Source of the DNA: Nocardioides mangrovicus
GTDB taxonomy: Bacteria; Actinomycetota; Actinomycetes; Propionibacteriales; Nocardioidaceae
Assembly (NCBI RefSeq): GCF_003674065.1
Contig: NZ_RDBE01000001.1
Span: 739,913 to 803,912 of the forward strand
Direction of reading: 5' to 3'
Length of the DNA stretch: 64,000 bases
Shown: one piece after another, positions 21,322 through 29,795 of the stretch
How positions within the stretch are numbered: position 1 is the stretch's first letter
Layout: every line of letters starts with the position of its first letter
Position numbers and translations under genes: made by a program
The notes under the pieces: generated by a model
Seen by the model: the letters and a program-made list of their open reading frames with translations, nothing else
The model's database searches: none
What the model was told of the DNA's origin: nothing

Positions 21322-22258
21322 CGCCGTCGGCGGTGCCGGTCACCCACAGGTCGTGGCCGCCGGGCGCGACCGCCACCGTGTCGGGCTGGCGCACGGTCGC
21401 GTAGGAGGACGTGCGCACCAGCCGGTCGCCGTCGACCCGGTAGCCCACCAGCCGGTTCGACCCGGTGAGGCTCACCCAGGCCGTCCCGGTGCTCTCGTCG
21501 CCGGCCATGCCGTAGGGACTGTGGCCCACGTGCACACGGTCCAGGCGCCGCAGGGGGTTGAGCCCGAACAGCAGGAGGTCGCCGCCGCGGGTGTCGGCCA
21601 CGACGAAGTGGTCGTCGCCGACCAGCACCCCGTGCGTCGGGCCGGCGCCCGCGCTGTGCCGGGCCACCCGTCGCAGCGAGTCGGTGTAGACGCTGACGGT
21701 GAACGAGCCGACGTCGACCACGGCCAGCTGGTCGCCGAAGGCGTGGACGCCACCCGGCTGCTGCGGGCCCTTGACGCTGCGCACCAGCCGGCCGTCGCGT
21801 ACCAGGGAGATCGATCCGGAGAACTCGTTGCCGACGAAGACGTCGCCGTTGGGGGCTATGGTCGCGTCGTGCGGGTGGCGCTGCACGCGGGTGGTCACCA
21901 CGGGCCCGCCGTCGAGCGGCACCTGTACCAGCTGGTTCGCGGTCTCGACGGGCACGAGCACCCGTCCGCCGCCGATCTGCAGGTGCCGGGCCTTGCCGTC
22001 GAGCGGAACGCTGCGCCGCACCGCCAGGGTGCGCGAGTCGAGCAGCAGCAGCCGGTACGGGTCGTGCACGGCCACGGCGAGCTGGTGCGTGCTCGGGTCG
22101 TAGACGATGCCCTGAGGCGCCGAGCCGAGCGAGGTGGAGGTGCCTGCCGGCGCGGCCGTCGTCGCGGGCGCACGCGCGGGCTCGGCGGCGCCCAGGTGCT
22201 GTGTCGACGACCCGCAACCGGTCAGCACCAGCAGCACGAGGATCCCAAGACGTCTCAT
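21299..22258 (-). CDS. Lipoprotein with YncE-like beta-propeller
   Basis: A 319-residue exported protein. The signal peptide ends in the lipobox LTGC (Cys15), so it is lipid-anchored outside the membrane. A short Ala/Thr/Pro linker is followed by repeated beta-blade motifs (GIVYDPSTHQLAVAVHDP, DATIAPNGDVFVGNEFSG, DTVAVAPGGHDLWVTGT), as in YncE/PQQ-like propellers of seven blades. Ligand unknown. The tail overlaps the convergent oxidase gene by 23 bases. Confidence 0.8.
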   Translation of the reverse strand: MRRLGILVLLVLTGCGSSTQHLGAAEPARAPATTAAPAGTSTSLGSAPQGIVYDPSTHQLAVAVHDPYRLLLLDSRTLAVRRSVPLDGKARHLQIGGGRVLVPVETANQLVQVPLDGGPVVTTRVQRHPHDATIAPNGDVFVGNEFSGSISLVRDGRLVRSVKGPQQPGGVHAFGDQLAVVDVGSFTVSVYTDSLRRVARHSAGAGPTHGVLVGDDHFVVADTRGGDLLLFGLNPLRRLDRVHVGHSPYGMAGDESTGTAWVSLTGSNRLVGYRVDGDRLVRTSSYATVRQPDTVAVAPGGHDLWVTGTADGVIEHIAR

Positions 22259-22317
22259 CGAGTGGAGTCTGTCACTGGGCGTGTAACACCGGGTTCACCG
22301 CTGGCATGATGCCCGGC

Positions 22318-24099
22318 ATGTCACGCGAGTTCAGGACCATCGGCGTCGTCGGGCTGGGCACGATGGGTGCCGGCATCGCGGAGGTGTTCGCCCGCGAGGG
22401 TTTCGCGGTGGTCGGGCTCGAGCTGAGCGAGGACAGCCTGGTCCGCGGCCGCCAGCACCTCGAGCACTCCACCGGACGCGCGGTCAAGCGCGGCAAGCTC
22501 TCCGAGGCCGACCAGGCCGAGCTCCTCGAGCGCATCACGCTCACCACAGACGTCGCCGACCTCGCCGAGGCCGACCTCGTCGTCGAGGCGATCGTGGAGT
22601 CGCTGGAGGCGAAGAGGGACGTCTTCCGCGCCCTGGACGCCGTCGTCTCGCCCGACGCCGTGCTGGCCACCAACACCTCCTCGCTCTCGGTCACCGAGCT
22701 CTCCACCGCCTCCAGCGGCCCCGGCCGGGTGATCGGCGTCCACTTCTTCAACCCCGCCCCCGTGCAGGCCCTGGTCGAGGTGGTCACCACCGTCGTCACC
22801 GCCCCCGACGTGCTCGAGGACGTCCGCGAGCTGCTGGCCAAGATCGGCAAGGCGCCCGTGGTGGCCGGCGACAAGGCGGGCTTCATCGCCAACACGCTGC
22901 TCTTCGGCTACCTCAACCACGCCGTCTCGATGTACGAGGCGAAGTACGCCAGCCGCGAGGACCTCGACGCCGCGATGCGGTTCGGCTGCGGCTACCCGAT
23001 GGGCCCGCTCTCGCTGCTCGACCTGATCGGGCTCGACACCGCCTACGAGATCCTCGAGACGATGTACCGCCAGGGCCGCGACCGGCTGCACGCCCCGGCG
23101 CCGATCCTCAAGCAGATGGTCACCGCGGGCATGCTCGGCCGCAAGACCGGACGTGGCTTCTACACCTACGAGGGCCCCGACAGCCCGGTCGTCGTGGCCG
23201 ACGCGCAGACCCCGAGCGCCGACGACCAGCCGCAGCTGCGACGCGACGTCGCCACGGTGGGCGTGGTCGGCACCGGCACGATGGCCACCGGCATCGTCGA
23301 GGTGTTCGCGAAGGCGGGCTACCCGGTGACCTACGTCGGTCGCTCCGAGGCCAAGGTGGTCGCCGTCCGCGCGGCCGTCGAGCGCTCGCTGGACAAGGCG
23401 ATCGGCCGCGGCAAGCTGGAGGAGTCGGCCAAGGACGAGGTGCTCGGCCGGCTCACCGGCAGCACCTCGCTGGACGACCTCGGCACGGTGGACCTGGTGG
23501 TCGAGGCGATCGCGGAGGACCTCAAGGTCAAGACGACGCTGTTCGCCAACCTCGACGACATCTGCAAGCCCGGCGCGATCCTGGCCACCACGACGTCGTC
23601 GCTGCCGATCATCACCTGCGCCCAGGCGACCTCGCGGCCCCACGACGTCATCGGGCTTCACTTCTTCAACCCGGCCGCGGTGATGAAGCTGGTCGAGGTG
23701 GTGAGCACGGTGGCCACCGCCGACGACGTCACCGAGACCTCCCTCGCGCTGTGCAAGCAGCTGGGCAAGGTGCCGGTCTCCTGCGGCGACCGCGCCGGCT
23801 TCATCGTCAACGCGCTGCTCTTCCCCTACCTCAACGACGCGATCAAGATGCTCGACGCGCACTACGCCACCGCCGACGACATCGACACCGCGATGAAGTC
23901 CGGCTGCGCCCTGCCGATGGGGCCGTTCGAGCTGCTCGACGTGGTGGGCAACGACGTCTCGCTGGCCATCCAGCGCGAGCTCTACCAGGAGTTCCGCGAG
24001 CCCGGCTACGCCCCCGCGCCGCTGCTCGAGCACCTGGTCACCGCGGGCTACCTGGGCCGCAAGACCAAGCGCGGGTTCCGCGACTACACCGCGGTCTGA
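22318..24099 (+). CDS. Double-length 3-hydroxyacyl-CoA dehydrogenase (two fused modules)
   Basis: A 593-residue protein of two complete 3-hydroxyacyl-CoA dehydrogenases in tandem, roughly residues 1-300 and 307-593. Each has an NAD-binding GxGxxG (VVGLGTMGAGI; VVGTGTMATGI), the Ser of the TSSL motif, the catalytic HFFNP His and a C-terminal helical domain ending GRKTGRGFYTY or GRKTKRGFRDY. Single-module enzymes are about 285 residues. It oxidises (S)-3-hydroxyacyl-CoA (for example 3-hydroxybutyryl-CoA) in beta-oxidation or acetoacetyl-CoA metabolism. ATG 22318 directly precedes the first Rossmann fold. Confidence 0.9.
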   Translation: MSREFRTIGVVGLGTMGAGIAEVFAREGFAVVGLELSEDSLVRGRQHLEHSTGRAVKRGKLSEADQAELLERITLTTDVADLAEADLVVEAIVESLEAKRDVFRALDAVVSPDAVLATNTSSLSVTELSTASSGPGRVIGVHFFNPAPVQALVEVVTTVVTAPDVLEDVRELLAKIGKAPVVAGDKAGFIANTLLFGYLNHAVSMYEAKYASREDLDAAMRFGCGYPMGPLSLLDLIGLDTAYEILETMYRQGRDRLHAPAPILKQMVTAGMLGRKTGRGFYTYEGPDSPVVVADAQTPSADDQPQLRRDVATVGVVGTGTMATGIVEVFAKAGYPVTYVGRSEAKVVAVRAAVERSLDKAIGRGKLEESAKDEVLGRLTGSTSLDDLGTVDLVVEAIAEDLKVKTTLFANLDDICKPGAILATTTSSLPIITCAQATSRPHDVIGLHFFNPAAVMKLVEVVSTVATADDVTETSLALCKQLGKVPVSCGDRAGFIVNALLFPYLNDAIKMLDAHYATADDIDTAMKSGCALPMGPFELLDVVGNDVSLAIQRELYQEFREPGYAPAPLLEHLVTAGYLGRKTKRGFRDYTAV

Positions 24100-24569
24100 C
24101 CGACGTAGCCGCGCCTCACCGTGCGGTCGAGGATCCCGAGCGTGGCCTTGAGATTCGCCTCGGGCACGATCGGGAACGGCAGCTTGCCCCGCCAGTCCTC
24201 GTGCAGGTCGGACCAGTCGCAGTACGAGGTGACCAGCGTGCCACCGTCGGCGGGCTCGAGCCGGTAGCCGTAGACGTGCCCGATCGGCGGCTTCATCCGG
24301 CCGATGATGCTCCAGGCGAGCTCGCGGTCCTGCTCGTACGTGGTGATGTGCACGGTCACGTCGTAGAGCTTCCAGTCGATGTCGCCGAGCGACTCGCGGT
24401 CCATGTGGACGACGAACTCGTCGCCCACGGCGCGGACCCGCTCGCCATCGGCGTCCTGCAGCATGCCCGAGCCGTCGATGGCGACGTGCCCCTGGGGGTC
24501 GGTGAGCACCGCGAAGATCTCGGCGGGCGCGGCGGCGATGGTGCGGCTGACTTCCAGTCGGTCGGTCAC
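24084..24569 (-). CDS. SRPBCC (START/Bet v1-like) family protein
   Basis: A 161-residue single-domain protein with the polyketide-cyclase/START pattern: EVSRTIAAAPAEIFAVLTDP at the start, a VTSYCDWSD strand and the long C-terminal helix. It probably binds a hydrophobic ligand. GTG 24569 has TAGTCT seven bases upstream on its strand and no Shine-Dalgarno. The tail overlaps the convergent dehydrogenase gene by 16 bases. Confidence 0.8.
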   Translation of the reverse strand: MTDRLEVSRTIAAAPAEIFAVLTDPQGHVAIDGSGMLQDADGERVRAVGDEFVVHMDRESLGDIDWKLYDVTVHITTYEQDRELAWSIIGRMKPPIGHVYGYRLEPADGGTLVTSYCDWSDLHEDWRGKLPFPIVPEANLKATLGILDRTVRRGYVGQTAV

Positions 24570-24587
24570 ACCGGCCAGACTAGAGCG

Positions 24588-25175
24588 GTGACCACGACGC
24601 GGTTGGAGGCCTTCAGCGACGCCGTGCTGGCGATCGTCATCACGATCATGGTGCTCGAGCTTCACCCGCCGGACGAACCGAGCCTCTCGGCGCTGTGGCA
24701 CGAGACCGGCGTCGGGTTCCTCACCTACGTGCTCAGCTTCGCCTACATCGGCATCTACTGGAACAACCACCACCACCTCTTCCAGCTGGTCGACCGGGTC
24801 ACCGGCCCGACGCTGTGGGCCAACCTGCACCTGATGTTCTGGCTCTCGATGTACCCCTTCACCACGCGGTGGATGGACGAGAGCGACCTGGCCCGCACGC
24901 CGGTCATCGTCTACGGCGTCAACCTGATCCTGGCCGCGCTGGCCTACCTGCTGCTGGAGATCGCGATCAAGCAGGTGCCCGACGAGCGCGAGCGGCTGCG
25001 GACGGTGCTCGCGGGCGGGGTGAAGGAAAACGTGTCGGTGGTGCTCTACGTGACCGGCATCGTGATCGCGGTGTTCCTGCCGCCGTGGGTGGCGCTGGTG
25101 CCGTTCGGTGTCGTCGCGCTGGTGTGGTTCGTGCCCGACCGCCGCGTCGAGCGCTACCTCGCCAACGCGTCGTGA
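24588..25175 (+). CDS. TMEM175/DUF1211 family membrane protein (putative potassium channel)
   Basis: A 195-residue protein with about six membrane helices. The family hallmark RLEAFSDAVLAIVITIMVLEL (RxxxFSD) forms the first pore helix; bacterial TMEM175 homologues are potassium channels, half the size of the animal protein. GTG 24588 lies 18 bases from the divergent SRPBCC start. Its stop overlaps the next gene's GTG by four bases. Confidence 0.85.
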   Translation: MTTTRLEAFSDAVLAIVITIMVLELHPPDEPSLSALWHETGVGFLTYVLSFAYIGIYWNNHHHLFQLVDRVTGPTLWANLHLMFWLSMYPFTTRWMDESDLARTPVIVYGVNLILAALAYLLLEIAIKQVPDERERLRTVLAGGVKENVSVVLYVTGIVIAVFLPPWVALVPFGVVALVWFVPDRRVERYLANAS

Positions 25176-25903
25176 TCGGCGCGCTGCTGGCGGCCCTGCT
25201 CGCCCTGCCGGTCACGCCACCGCCGGCGAACGCCGACTGGGACTACCAGCTCGGCGGTGCCGTCGCGCCGGCCGCGAACGTCCGCGTGGTCACCCGTGAC
25301 CGCACGCAGGCTCCCGCGCCCGGGGTCTACGACGTCTGCTACGTCAACGCCTTCCAGACCCAGCCCGGCCAGCGACGGTTCTGGCGCCACCACCAGCGGC
25401 TGCTGCTCCACGACCACGGCCGGGCGGTGGTGGACCAGGCGTGGGGGGAGTGGCTGCTCGACGTCGGCACGCCGGCCAAGCGGCGGGCGCTGGCCCGGAT
25501 CGTCGGGCGTTGGATCGACGGCTGCGCGCGCAGCGGCTACCAGGCCGTGGAGCTGGACAACCTCGACTCGTTCTCGCGCTCGCACCACCTGCTGACCCGG
25601 TCCGACGACCTCGCGCTCGCGCGGCTGCTGGTCCGTCGCGCCCACCGTGCGGGGCTGGCCGTCGGGCAGAAGAACTGGGCCACCCTCGACGGTCGCCGGA
25701 TCGGCTTCGACTTCGCCGTGGCCGAGCAGTGCGGGCAGTACCACGAGTGCGACGCCTACCTGGCGCACTACGGCGGCGAGGTGGTCGACGTCGAGTACAC
25801 CGACGCCGGCTTCCGCTGGGCCTGCGACCACGTCGGCGAGGAGATCTCGGTCGAGCGTCGCGACGTCGACCTGACGCCGGGCGGTGTCCGCGCATGGTGC
25901 TGA
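25172..25903 (+). CDS. Secreted GH114-like (endo-alpha-1,4-polygalactosaminidase) protein
   Basis: A 243-residue protein with a signal peptide (IGALLAALLALPVTPPPANA) and a (beta/alpha)8 glycosidase-like domain: WDYQLGG start, YDVCYVNAFQ, VELDNLDSFSR with the acidic pair typical of this family, and AVAEQCGQY. The fold matches the GH114/TM1410 group, which cleaves galactosaminogalactan in fungi; the bacterial substrate is unknown. Overlaps the preceding channel gene (GTGA) and the next hydrolase, so all three are co-translated. Confidence 0.75.
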   Translation: MIGALLAALLALPVTPPPANADWDYQLGGAVAPAANVRVVTRDRTQAPAPGVYDVCYVNAFQTQPGQRRFWRHHQRLLLHDHGRAVVDQAWGEWLLDVGTPAKRRALARIVGRWIDGCARSGYQAVELDNLDSFSRSHHLLTRSDDLALARLLVRRAHRAGLAVGQKNWATLDGRRIGFDFAVAEQCGQYHECDAYLAHYGGEVVDVEYTDAGFRWACDHVGEEISVERRDVDLTPGGVRAWC

Positions 25904-26676
25904 GCAGCACGACGATCGGCGAGGCGGGGCCGTGGGTGGTCTTCTGCCACGGGCTCTTCGGGCAGGGCAAGAACTGGACCACCGTCGCCAAGGCGCTCGC
26001 CGTCGACCACCGCTGCCTGCTGCTGGACATGCCCCAGCACGGTCGCTCGCCGTGGAGCGAGGAGTTCGACTACCTGGCGGTGGCCGATGCAGTGGCCGAT
26101 GCGCTGCCGCACGAGCCGGTGGCGCTGGTGGGACACTCGATGGGCGGCAAGATCGCCATGCTCGTCGCGTTGCGGCACCCCGAGCTGGTCGAGCGGCTGA
26201 TGGTCGTCGACGTCGCCCCGGTCGCCCGCGACGCCCGCTCGGGCTTCGAGCCGTACGTCGCCGCGATGCGCGGGGTGGACCTGGCCCACCTGGCCCGCCG
26301 TCACGACGCCTCCCAGGCGATGCGCGCAGGCGTGCCCGACGACGGGGTGCGCGGCTTCCTGCTGCAGAACCTGCGCCACGACCCGACCGCCCCCGAGGGC
26401 GAGCAGTGGCGCTGGCAGATGAACCTCGACGTGCTGGGCGACAGCCTCGACGCGATCGGCGGCTGGCCCGAGGTGGCCGGCAGCTACGACGGCCCGGTGC
26501 TCTGGGTGGCCGGCGAGCGCTCGGACTACATCCGCGACGCCGACCTGCCCGCGATGAAGGCGCTCTTCCCGCGGGTGCGGAAGGTGAGCATCAAGGGCGC
26601 CGGGCACTGGGTGCACTCCGAGCAGCCCGAGGTGTTCGTGGCGGTGCTGCGGCGGTTCGTCACTCGTTCCCCGTGA
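25894..26676 (+). CDS. Alpha/beta-fold hydrolase (YbfF-like esterase)
   Basis: A 260-residue enzyme with the nucleophile elbow GHSMGG, oxyanion region FCHGLFGQGKNW, the acid in VAGERSDYI and the catalytic His in GAGHWVHSEQP. The KNW and MPQHGRS motifs resemble the esterase YbfF. Substrate unknown. It overlaps the preceding gene by 10 bases and its stop lies at the edge of a terminator hairpin. Confidence 0.85.
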   Translation: MVLSSTTIGEAGPWVVFCHGLFGQGKNWTTVAKALAVDHRCLLLDMPQHGRSPWSEEFDYLAVADAVADALPHEPVALVGHSMGGKIAMLVALRHPELVERLMVVDVAPVARDARSGFEPYVAAMRGVDLAHLARRHDASQAMRAGVPDDGVRGFLLQNLRHDPTAPEGEQWRWQMNLDVLGDSLDAIGGWPEVAGSYDGPVLWVAGERSDYIRDADLPAMKALFPRVRKVSIKGAGHWVHSEQPEVFVAVLRRFVTRSP

Positions 26677-26697
26677 TTCCCCGCTCGTGTGGGGAAT
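26676..26697. terminator. Bidirectional stem-loop terminator
   Basis: ATTCCCC (26676-26682) and GGGGAAT (26691-26697) pair perfectly around an 8-base loop, in the gap between two convergent genes. Confidence 0.6.
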
Positions 26698-26706
26698 GGC
26701 AGAGGC

Positions 26707-27237
26707 TCAGCGCTGCCGGGCCCGGTACGCCGCGACGGCGTTCCGGTTGCCGCAGGTGGTGCTGCAGTAGATTCGCGAGCGGTTGCGGGAGAGGTCGAGC
26801 ACCAGCGACCGGCACGAGTCGTCCGCGCAGACCGAGAGCCGGCTGAGGTCGTCGGCGCGGATGACGTCGATCATCGCCATGGCGGTCTCGACGACGATCC
26901 GGTCGGCCAGCGGGACCGAGGGGTCGGTGGCGTGGATGTGGTAGTCCCAGTCGTCGTGGCGCAGCAGCTGCGGCACCGCGTGCCGTTCGGCGAGCAGTCG
27001 GTTGACGACCTCGACCGCGCCGTCGCGGTCGCGGGTGAGCAGCTCGCGCAGCAGCGGCCGCACGGCGCGCACGGCGTCCAGCTCGGCCGCGTCGTGAGTG
27101 CGCGAGCCGGTGAAGCCGAATCGGCGGTAGAAGTCGTCGAGCTGGGCCTGCTCGGTCAGCGTGTCGGGCTCCTCGGCCGAGTTCACCAGCGCGACGGCGG
27201 CCTGCAGCGACCAGTCGGTGTCATCGGCAAATACCAC
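26707..27237 (-). CDS. CGNR zinc-finger (ABATE domain) regulator
   Basis: A 176-residue protein with an N-terminal ABATE-type helical domain and a C-terminal CGNR zinc finger: Cys-x4-Cys (VCADDSCRSL) and YCSTTCGNRNAVAAYR. This family is presumed to bind nucleic acid and act in transcription. The GTG at 27237 lies six bases after TAAGGT on the same strand (leaderless type). It is divergent from the EamA transporter and may control it. Confidence 0.85.
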   Translation of the reverse strand: MVFADDTDWSLQAAVALVNSAEEPDTLTEQAQLDDFYRRFGFTGSRTHDAAELDAVRAVRPLLRELLTRDRDGAVEVVNRLLAERHAVPQLLRHDDWDYHIHATDPSVPLADRIVVETAMAMIDVIRADDLSRLSVCADDSCRSLVLDLSRNRSRIYCSTTCGNRNAVAAYRARQR

Positions 27238-27238
27238 G

Positions 27239-27268
27239 TTGACACCTTACTCGAGCCGGCCCTAATGT
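27239..27268 (+). promoter_or_regulatory. Near-consensus sigma-70-type promoter of the EamA gene
   Basis: TTGACA (27239-27244), 18-base spacer, TAATGT (27263-27268); the ATG at 27277 is eight bases further. The reverse-strand -10 element of the divergent regulator, TAAGGT, occupies 27249 to 27244 and overlaps this -35, so the two promoters probably compete. Confidence 0.75.
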
Positions 27269-27276
27269 CATGAGCC

Positions 27277-28275
27277 ATGGCGACGTTGACTCGTGACGAG
27301 ACCGAGGGAGCGACGAGCGTGACGCAGCGTTCCGAGGTGTCCGCCGGCTTGGTCTTCGCGGTCATCACCGCGGTCTCGTTCGGGCTGTCCGGCTCGCTGG
27401 CGCGCGGCCTCATGGACGCCGGTTGGACCAGCAACGCCGCGGTCGTCGCACGGATCCTGATCGCCGGGGTGCTGCTGCTCCCGCTGGGGCTGCGCAGCGC
27501 CCGGGGTCACTGGTCGGCGATCCGGGCCAACGTGCCGATGCTGATCACGTACGGCCTGCTCGCGGTGGCCGCGGCGCAGCTGTGCTACTTCAACGCCGTG
27601 GCGCACATGCAGGTGGGCGTCGCGCTGCTGGTGGAGTACGTCGCTCCGGTCGCGGTGGTGCTCTGGCTGTGGCTGCGCCGCGGCGAGCGGCCCAGCCGGC
27701 TGACGGCGCTGGGTGGTGCGGTCGCGGCGGTGGGCCTGGTGCTGGTGCTCGACCTCCTCTCCGGGGCGCAGGTCAGCCTGGTCGGCGTGGTGTGGGCGCT
27801 GGGCGCCATGGTCGGCGCGGCCACCTTCTTCGTGCTCTCCGGTCGGCAGGAGGGCGCGCTGCCGGGCCCGGTGCTGGCCTGCGCCGGACTGCTCATCGGC
27901 GGCACCGGCCTGCTGCTGCTCGGCCTCGTCGGCGTGCTGCCACTCGCGGCCACCACGCACACGGTGGCCTTCGAGGGGTTCACCACCCCGTGGTGGGTCA
28001 CGGTGCTCGGGCTCGGCGTCGTCTGCGCGGCGGTGCCCTACTCCTTCGGCATCCTGGCCGCGCGCCGGCTGGGCTCGCGGCTGGCGTCCTTCGTCGGGCT
28101 GCTCGAGGTGCTCTCGGCCCTGCTCTGGGCCTGGCTGCTGCTCGGCGAGCTGCCGCGCGGCATCCAGATCGCCGGCGGGGTCCTCGTGCTGGCCGGCGTG
28201 GTGCTGGTCAAGCTCGGGGAGCGGGCGGTGCAGCCCACCGGCCTCCCCTCGGCCGCGGTGATGCGCGAGGGGTGA
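27277..28275 (+). CDS. EamA/DMT family transporter
   Basis: A 332-residue protein with ten membrane helices in two EamA repeats (about 25-160 and 170-310). The GGVLVLAGVVLVKLGE end is typical of metabolite exporters of the RhaT/YdcZ kind. It may export amino acids or related metabolites; the substrate cannot be read. It has a strong promoter and a very short or absent leader. Confidence 0.85.
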   Translation: MATLTRDETEGATSVTQRSEVSAGLVFAVITAVSFGLSGSLARGLMDAGWTSNAAVVARILIAGVLLLPLGLRSARGHWSAIRANVPMLITYGLLAVAAAQLCYFNAVAHMQVGVALLVEYVAPVAVVLWLWLRRGERPSRLTALGGAVAAVGLVLVLDLLSGAQVSLVGVVWALGAMVGAATFFVLSGRQEGALPGPVLACAGLLIGGTGLLLLGLVGVLPLAATTHTVAFEGFTTPWWVTVLGLGVVCAAVPYSFGILAARRLGSRLASFVGLLEVLSALLWAWLLLGELPRGIQIAGGVLVLAGVVLVKLGERAVQPTGLPSAAVMREG

Positions 28276-28293
28276 GGCCGCCGGCCAGTCGGC

Positions 28294-29637
28294 CTACTCC
28301 TCCTCGCCGCCGAAGCCGGCGACGACGTCGCGCAGGGCGCCGAGCTGGGCCGAGATGCCGTCGCGACGCTTGGTGAGCCGGTCGACCTCCTTCTGCAGGT
28401 CGGCCAGCTCGCGCTCCCGCTCGGCGCGGCCTCCGGCGCGCAGCTCCTCGGCCTCCGAGCGGGCGGCGGCGACGATCTGCTCGGCCTCGCGGCGGGCACG
28501 GGTCAGCTGAGCCTCGGCCTCCGAACGCGAGCCCTCGCGGTGCTTGTTCGCGGTCTCCAGCGCCTCCGAGGCCCGCTTCTCCGCGGCGCTCGCGCGCTCC
28601 TCGGCCTCCTTGACCAGGCGGTCGGTCTCCTCGGTGGCGCCGCGGTGGTGCTCGACGGCCTCGCGGGTCAGCCGCTCCTTCTCCACCGCGAGTGCGCGGC
28701 GGGCCTCCTGCACCTCGCGGTCGACGGCGGCCTTGGCCTGCTCGGCCTCCCGGGCCGCCGTGGTGCGCTGCGACTCGACCTCCTGCTTGGCGCCCAGCCG
28801 CATCTGGTTGGCCTCGCGCCGTGCCGCGGCCTGCAGGTCGGCGGCCTCGGCCTTCGCGTGCTCGCGGGCCTGCTCCACCTCGGCCATCGTGCGCTCGCGG
28901 GTCTTCTCCAGGTCGGCGAGCTGGACCATGCGCATGTCCTCGGCGTCGCGCTCGGCCTTCGCCTTGGCCGCGGCCGCCTCGCGGGCGCCCTGCTCGCGCA
29001 GCTGCGCGGCCTGGGCGCTGGCCTGGGACAGCACCTCGTCGGCCTGCTCCTCGGCCAGCCGCAGCAGCTCGCTGGCCCGGCCGCCGAGGCCGGCGTAGGA
29101 GGGGCTCGCGTTCTCCTCGGCCCGCTTGCGGGTCTCGGCCAGCTCGGCGGAGAGCGACTCCAGTCGCTGGCGCGCATCGGCCAGGGCGGCCGCGGACTGG
29201 GCGCGCTCGGCGTCGACCTCGCGCAGCCGCCGGTCGACGGCGTCCTTGTCGTAGCCGTTGCGGCGCACCGTGGGAAGCGCCGACGCCGGTGCGGAGGCGG
29301 CGGCCGCCGGGGTGCTCGGGGCGGCGGGGGAGCCGCCGGTGCGCGAGGAGGCGGTGCGCTGGGCCGGTGCCGCCGGCGGGATGACCCGCGCCGGCGCCGT
29401 CGGTGCGGCCGGCTGGCTCTCGGGCTTCACCGGCGCGATCTCGGCGGTGGACTCGGCCTTCGGCTCGGCGTTCGACGCCGGCGCCGGCTCGGCCTTCGGT
29501 GAGGCCTCCCGCTTGGCCGCGGCCGCCTCGTCGGGCTTGACGGCGGTGATGACCTGCGTCGGCTCGTCGGCCACGTCGAGGTCGTCGCCGCCCTCGGGCT
29601 CGTCATCGAAGATGGACAGTCCGCGACGTTCAGCCAT
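28294..29637 (-). CDS. Scy/FilP-like polarity and cytoskeletal coiled-coil protein with DivIVA motif
   Basis: A 447-residue protein in three parts: an acidic N-terminus (1-60), an Ala/Pro-rich linker (60-122) and a DivIVA-like motif RNGYDKDAVDRRL (126-138) followed by about 300 residues of continuous coiled coil rich in Ala, Glu, Arg and Lys. Streptomyces Scy and FilP, which organise polar growth with DivIVA, are of this type and are encoded next to the epimerase and thiolase genes, the same neighbours as here. It is shorter than Scy and longer than FilP. Function in polar growth is inference. Confidence 0.75.
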   Translation of the reverse strand: MAERRGLSIFDDEPEGGDDLDVADEPTQVITAVKPDEAAAAKREASPKAEPAPASNAEPKAESTAEIAPVKPESQPAAPTAPARVIPPAAPAQRTASSRTGGSPAAPSTPAAAASAPASALPTVRRNGYDKDAVDRRLREVDAERAQSAAALADARQRLESLSAELAETRKRAEENASPSYAGLGGRASELLRLAEEQADEVLSQASAQAAQLREQGAREAAAAKAKAERDAEDMRMVQLADLEKTRERTMAEVEQAREHAKAEAADLQAAARREANQMRLGAKQEVESQRTTAAREAEQAKAAVDREVQEARRALAVEKERLTREAVEHHRGATEETDRLVKEAEERASAAEKRASEALETANKHREGSRSEAEAQLTRARREAEQIVAAARSEAEELRAGGRAERERELADLQKEVDRLTKRRDGISAQLGALRDVVAGFGGEEE

Positions 29638-29795
29638 GTGCGGTGCGCCTCCCGGGGTCGATGCTGGCGATGGCCGCCAGTCTGGCCGATGCCGACCCCG
29701 GGACCAAACCCCCTGATCAGACAAACAGCGTCCGGACAAGCAACGCTCAGACGGACCCGAGCACCCGGCGGCGACCCCCGGAGCCGCGGCGGCGC

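Noticed and set aside
25172-25903. GH114-like protein as a frameshifted C-terminal part of the TMEM175 gene
   Set aside because: It has its own signal peptide and a GTGA coupling start, so it is an independent gene.
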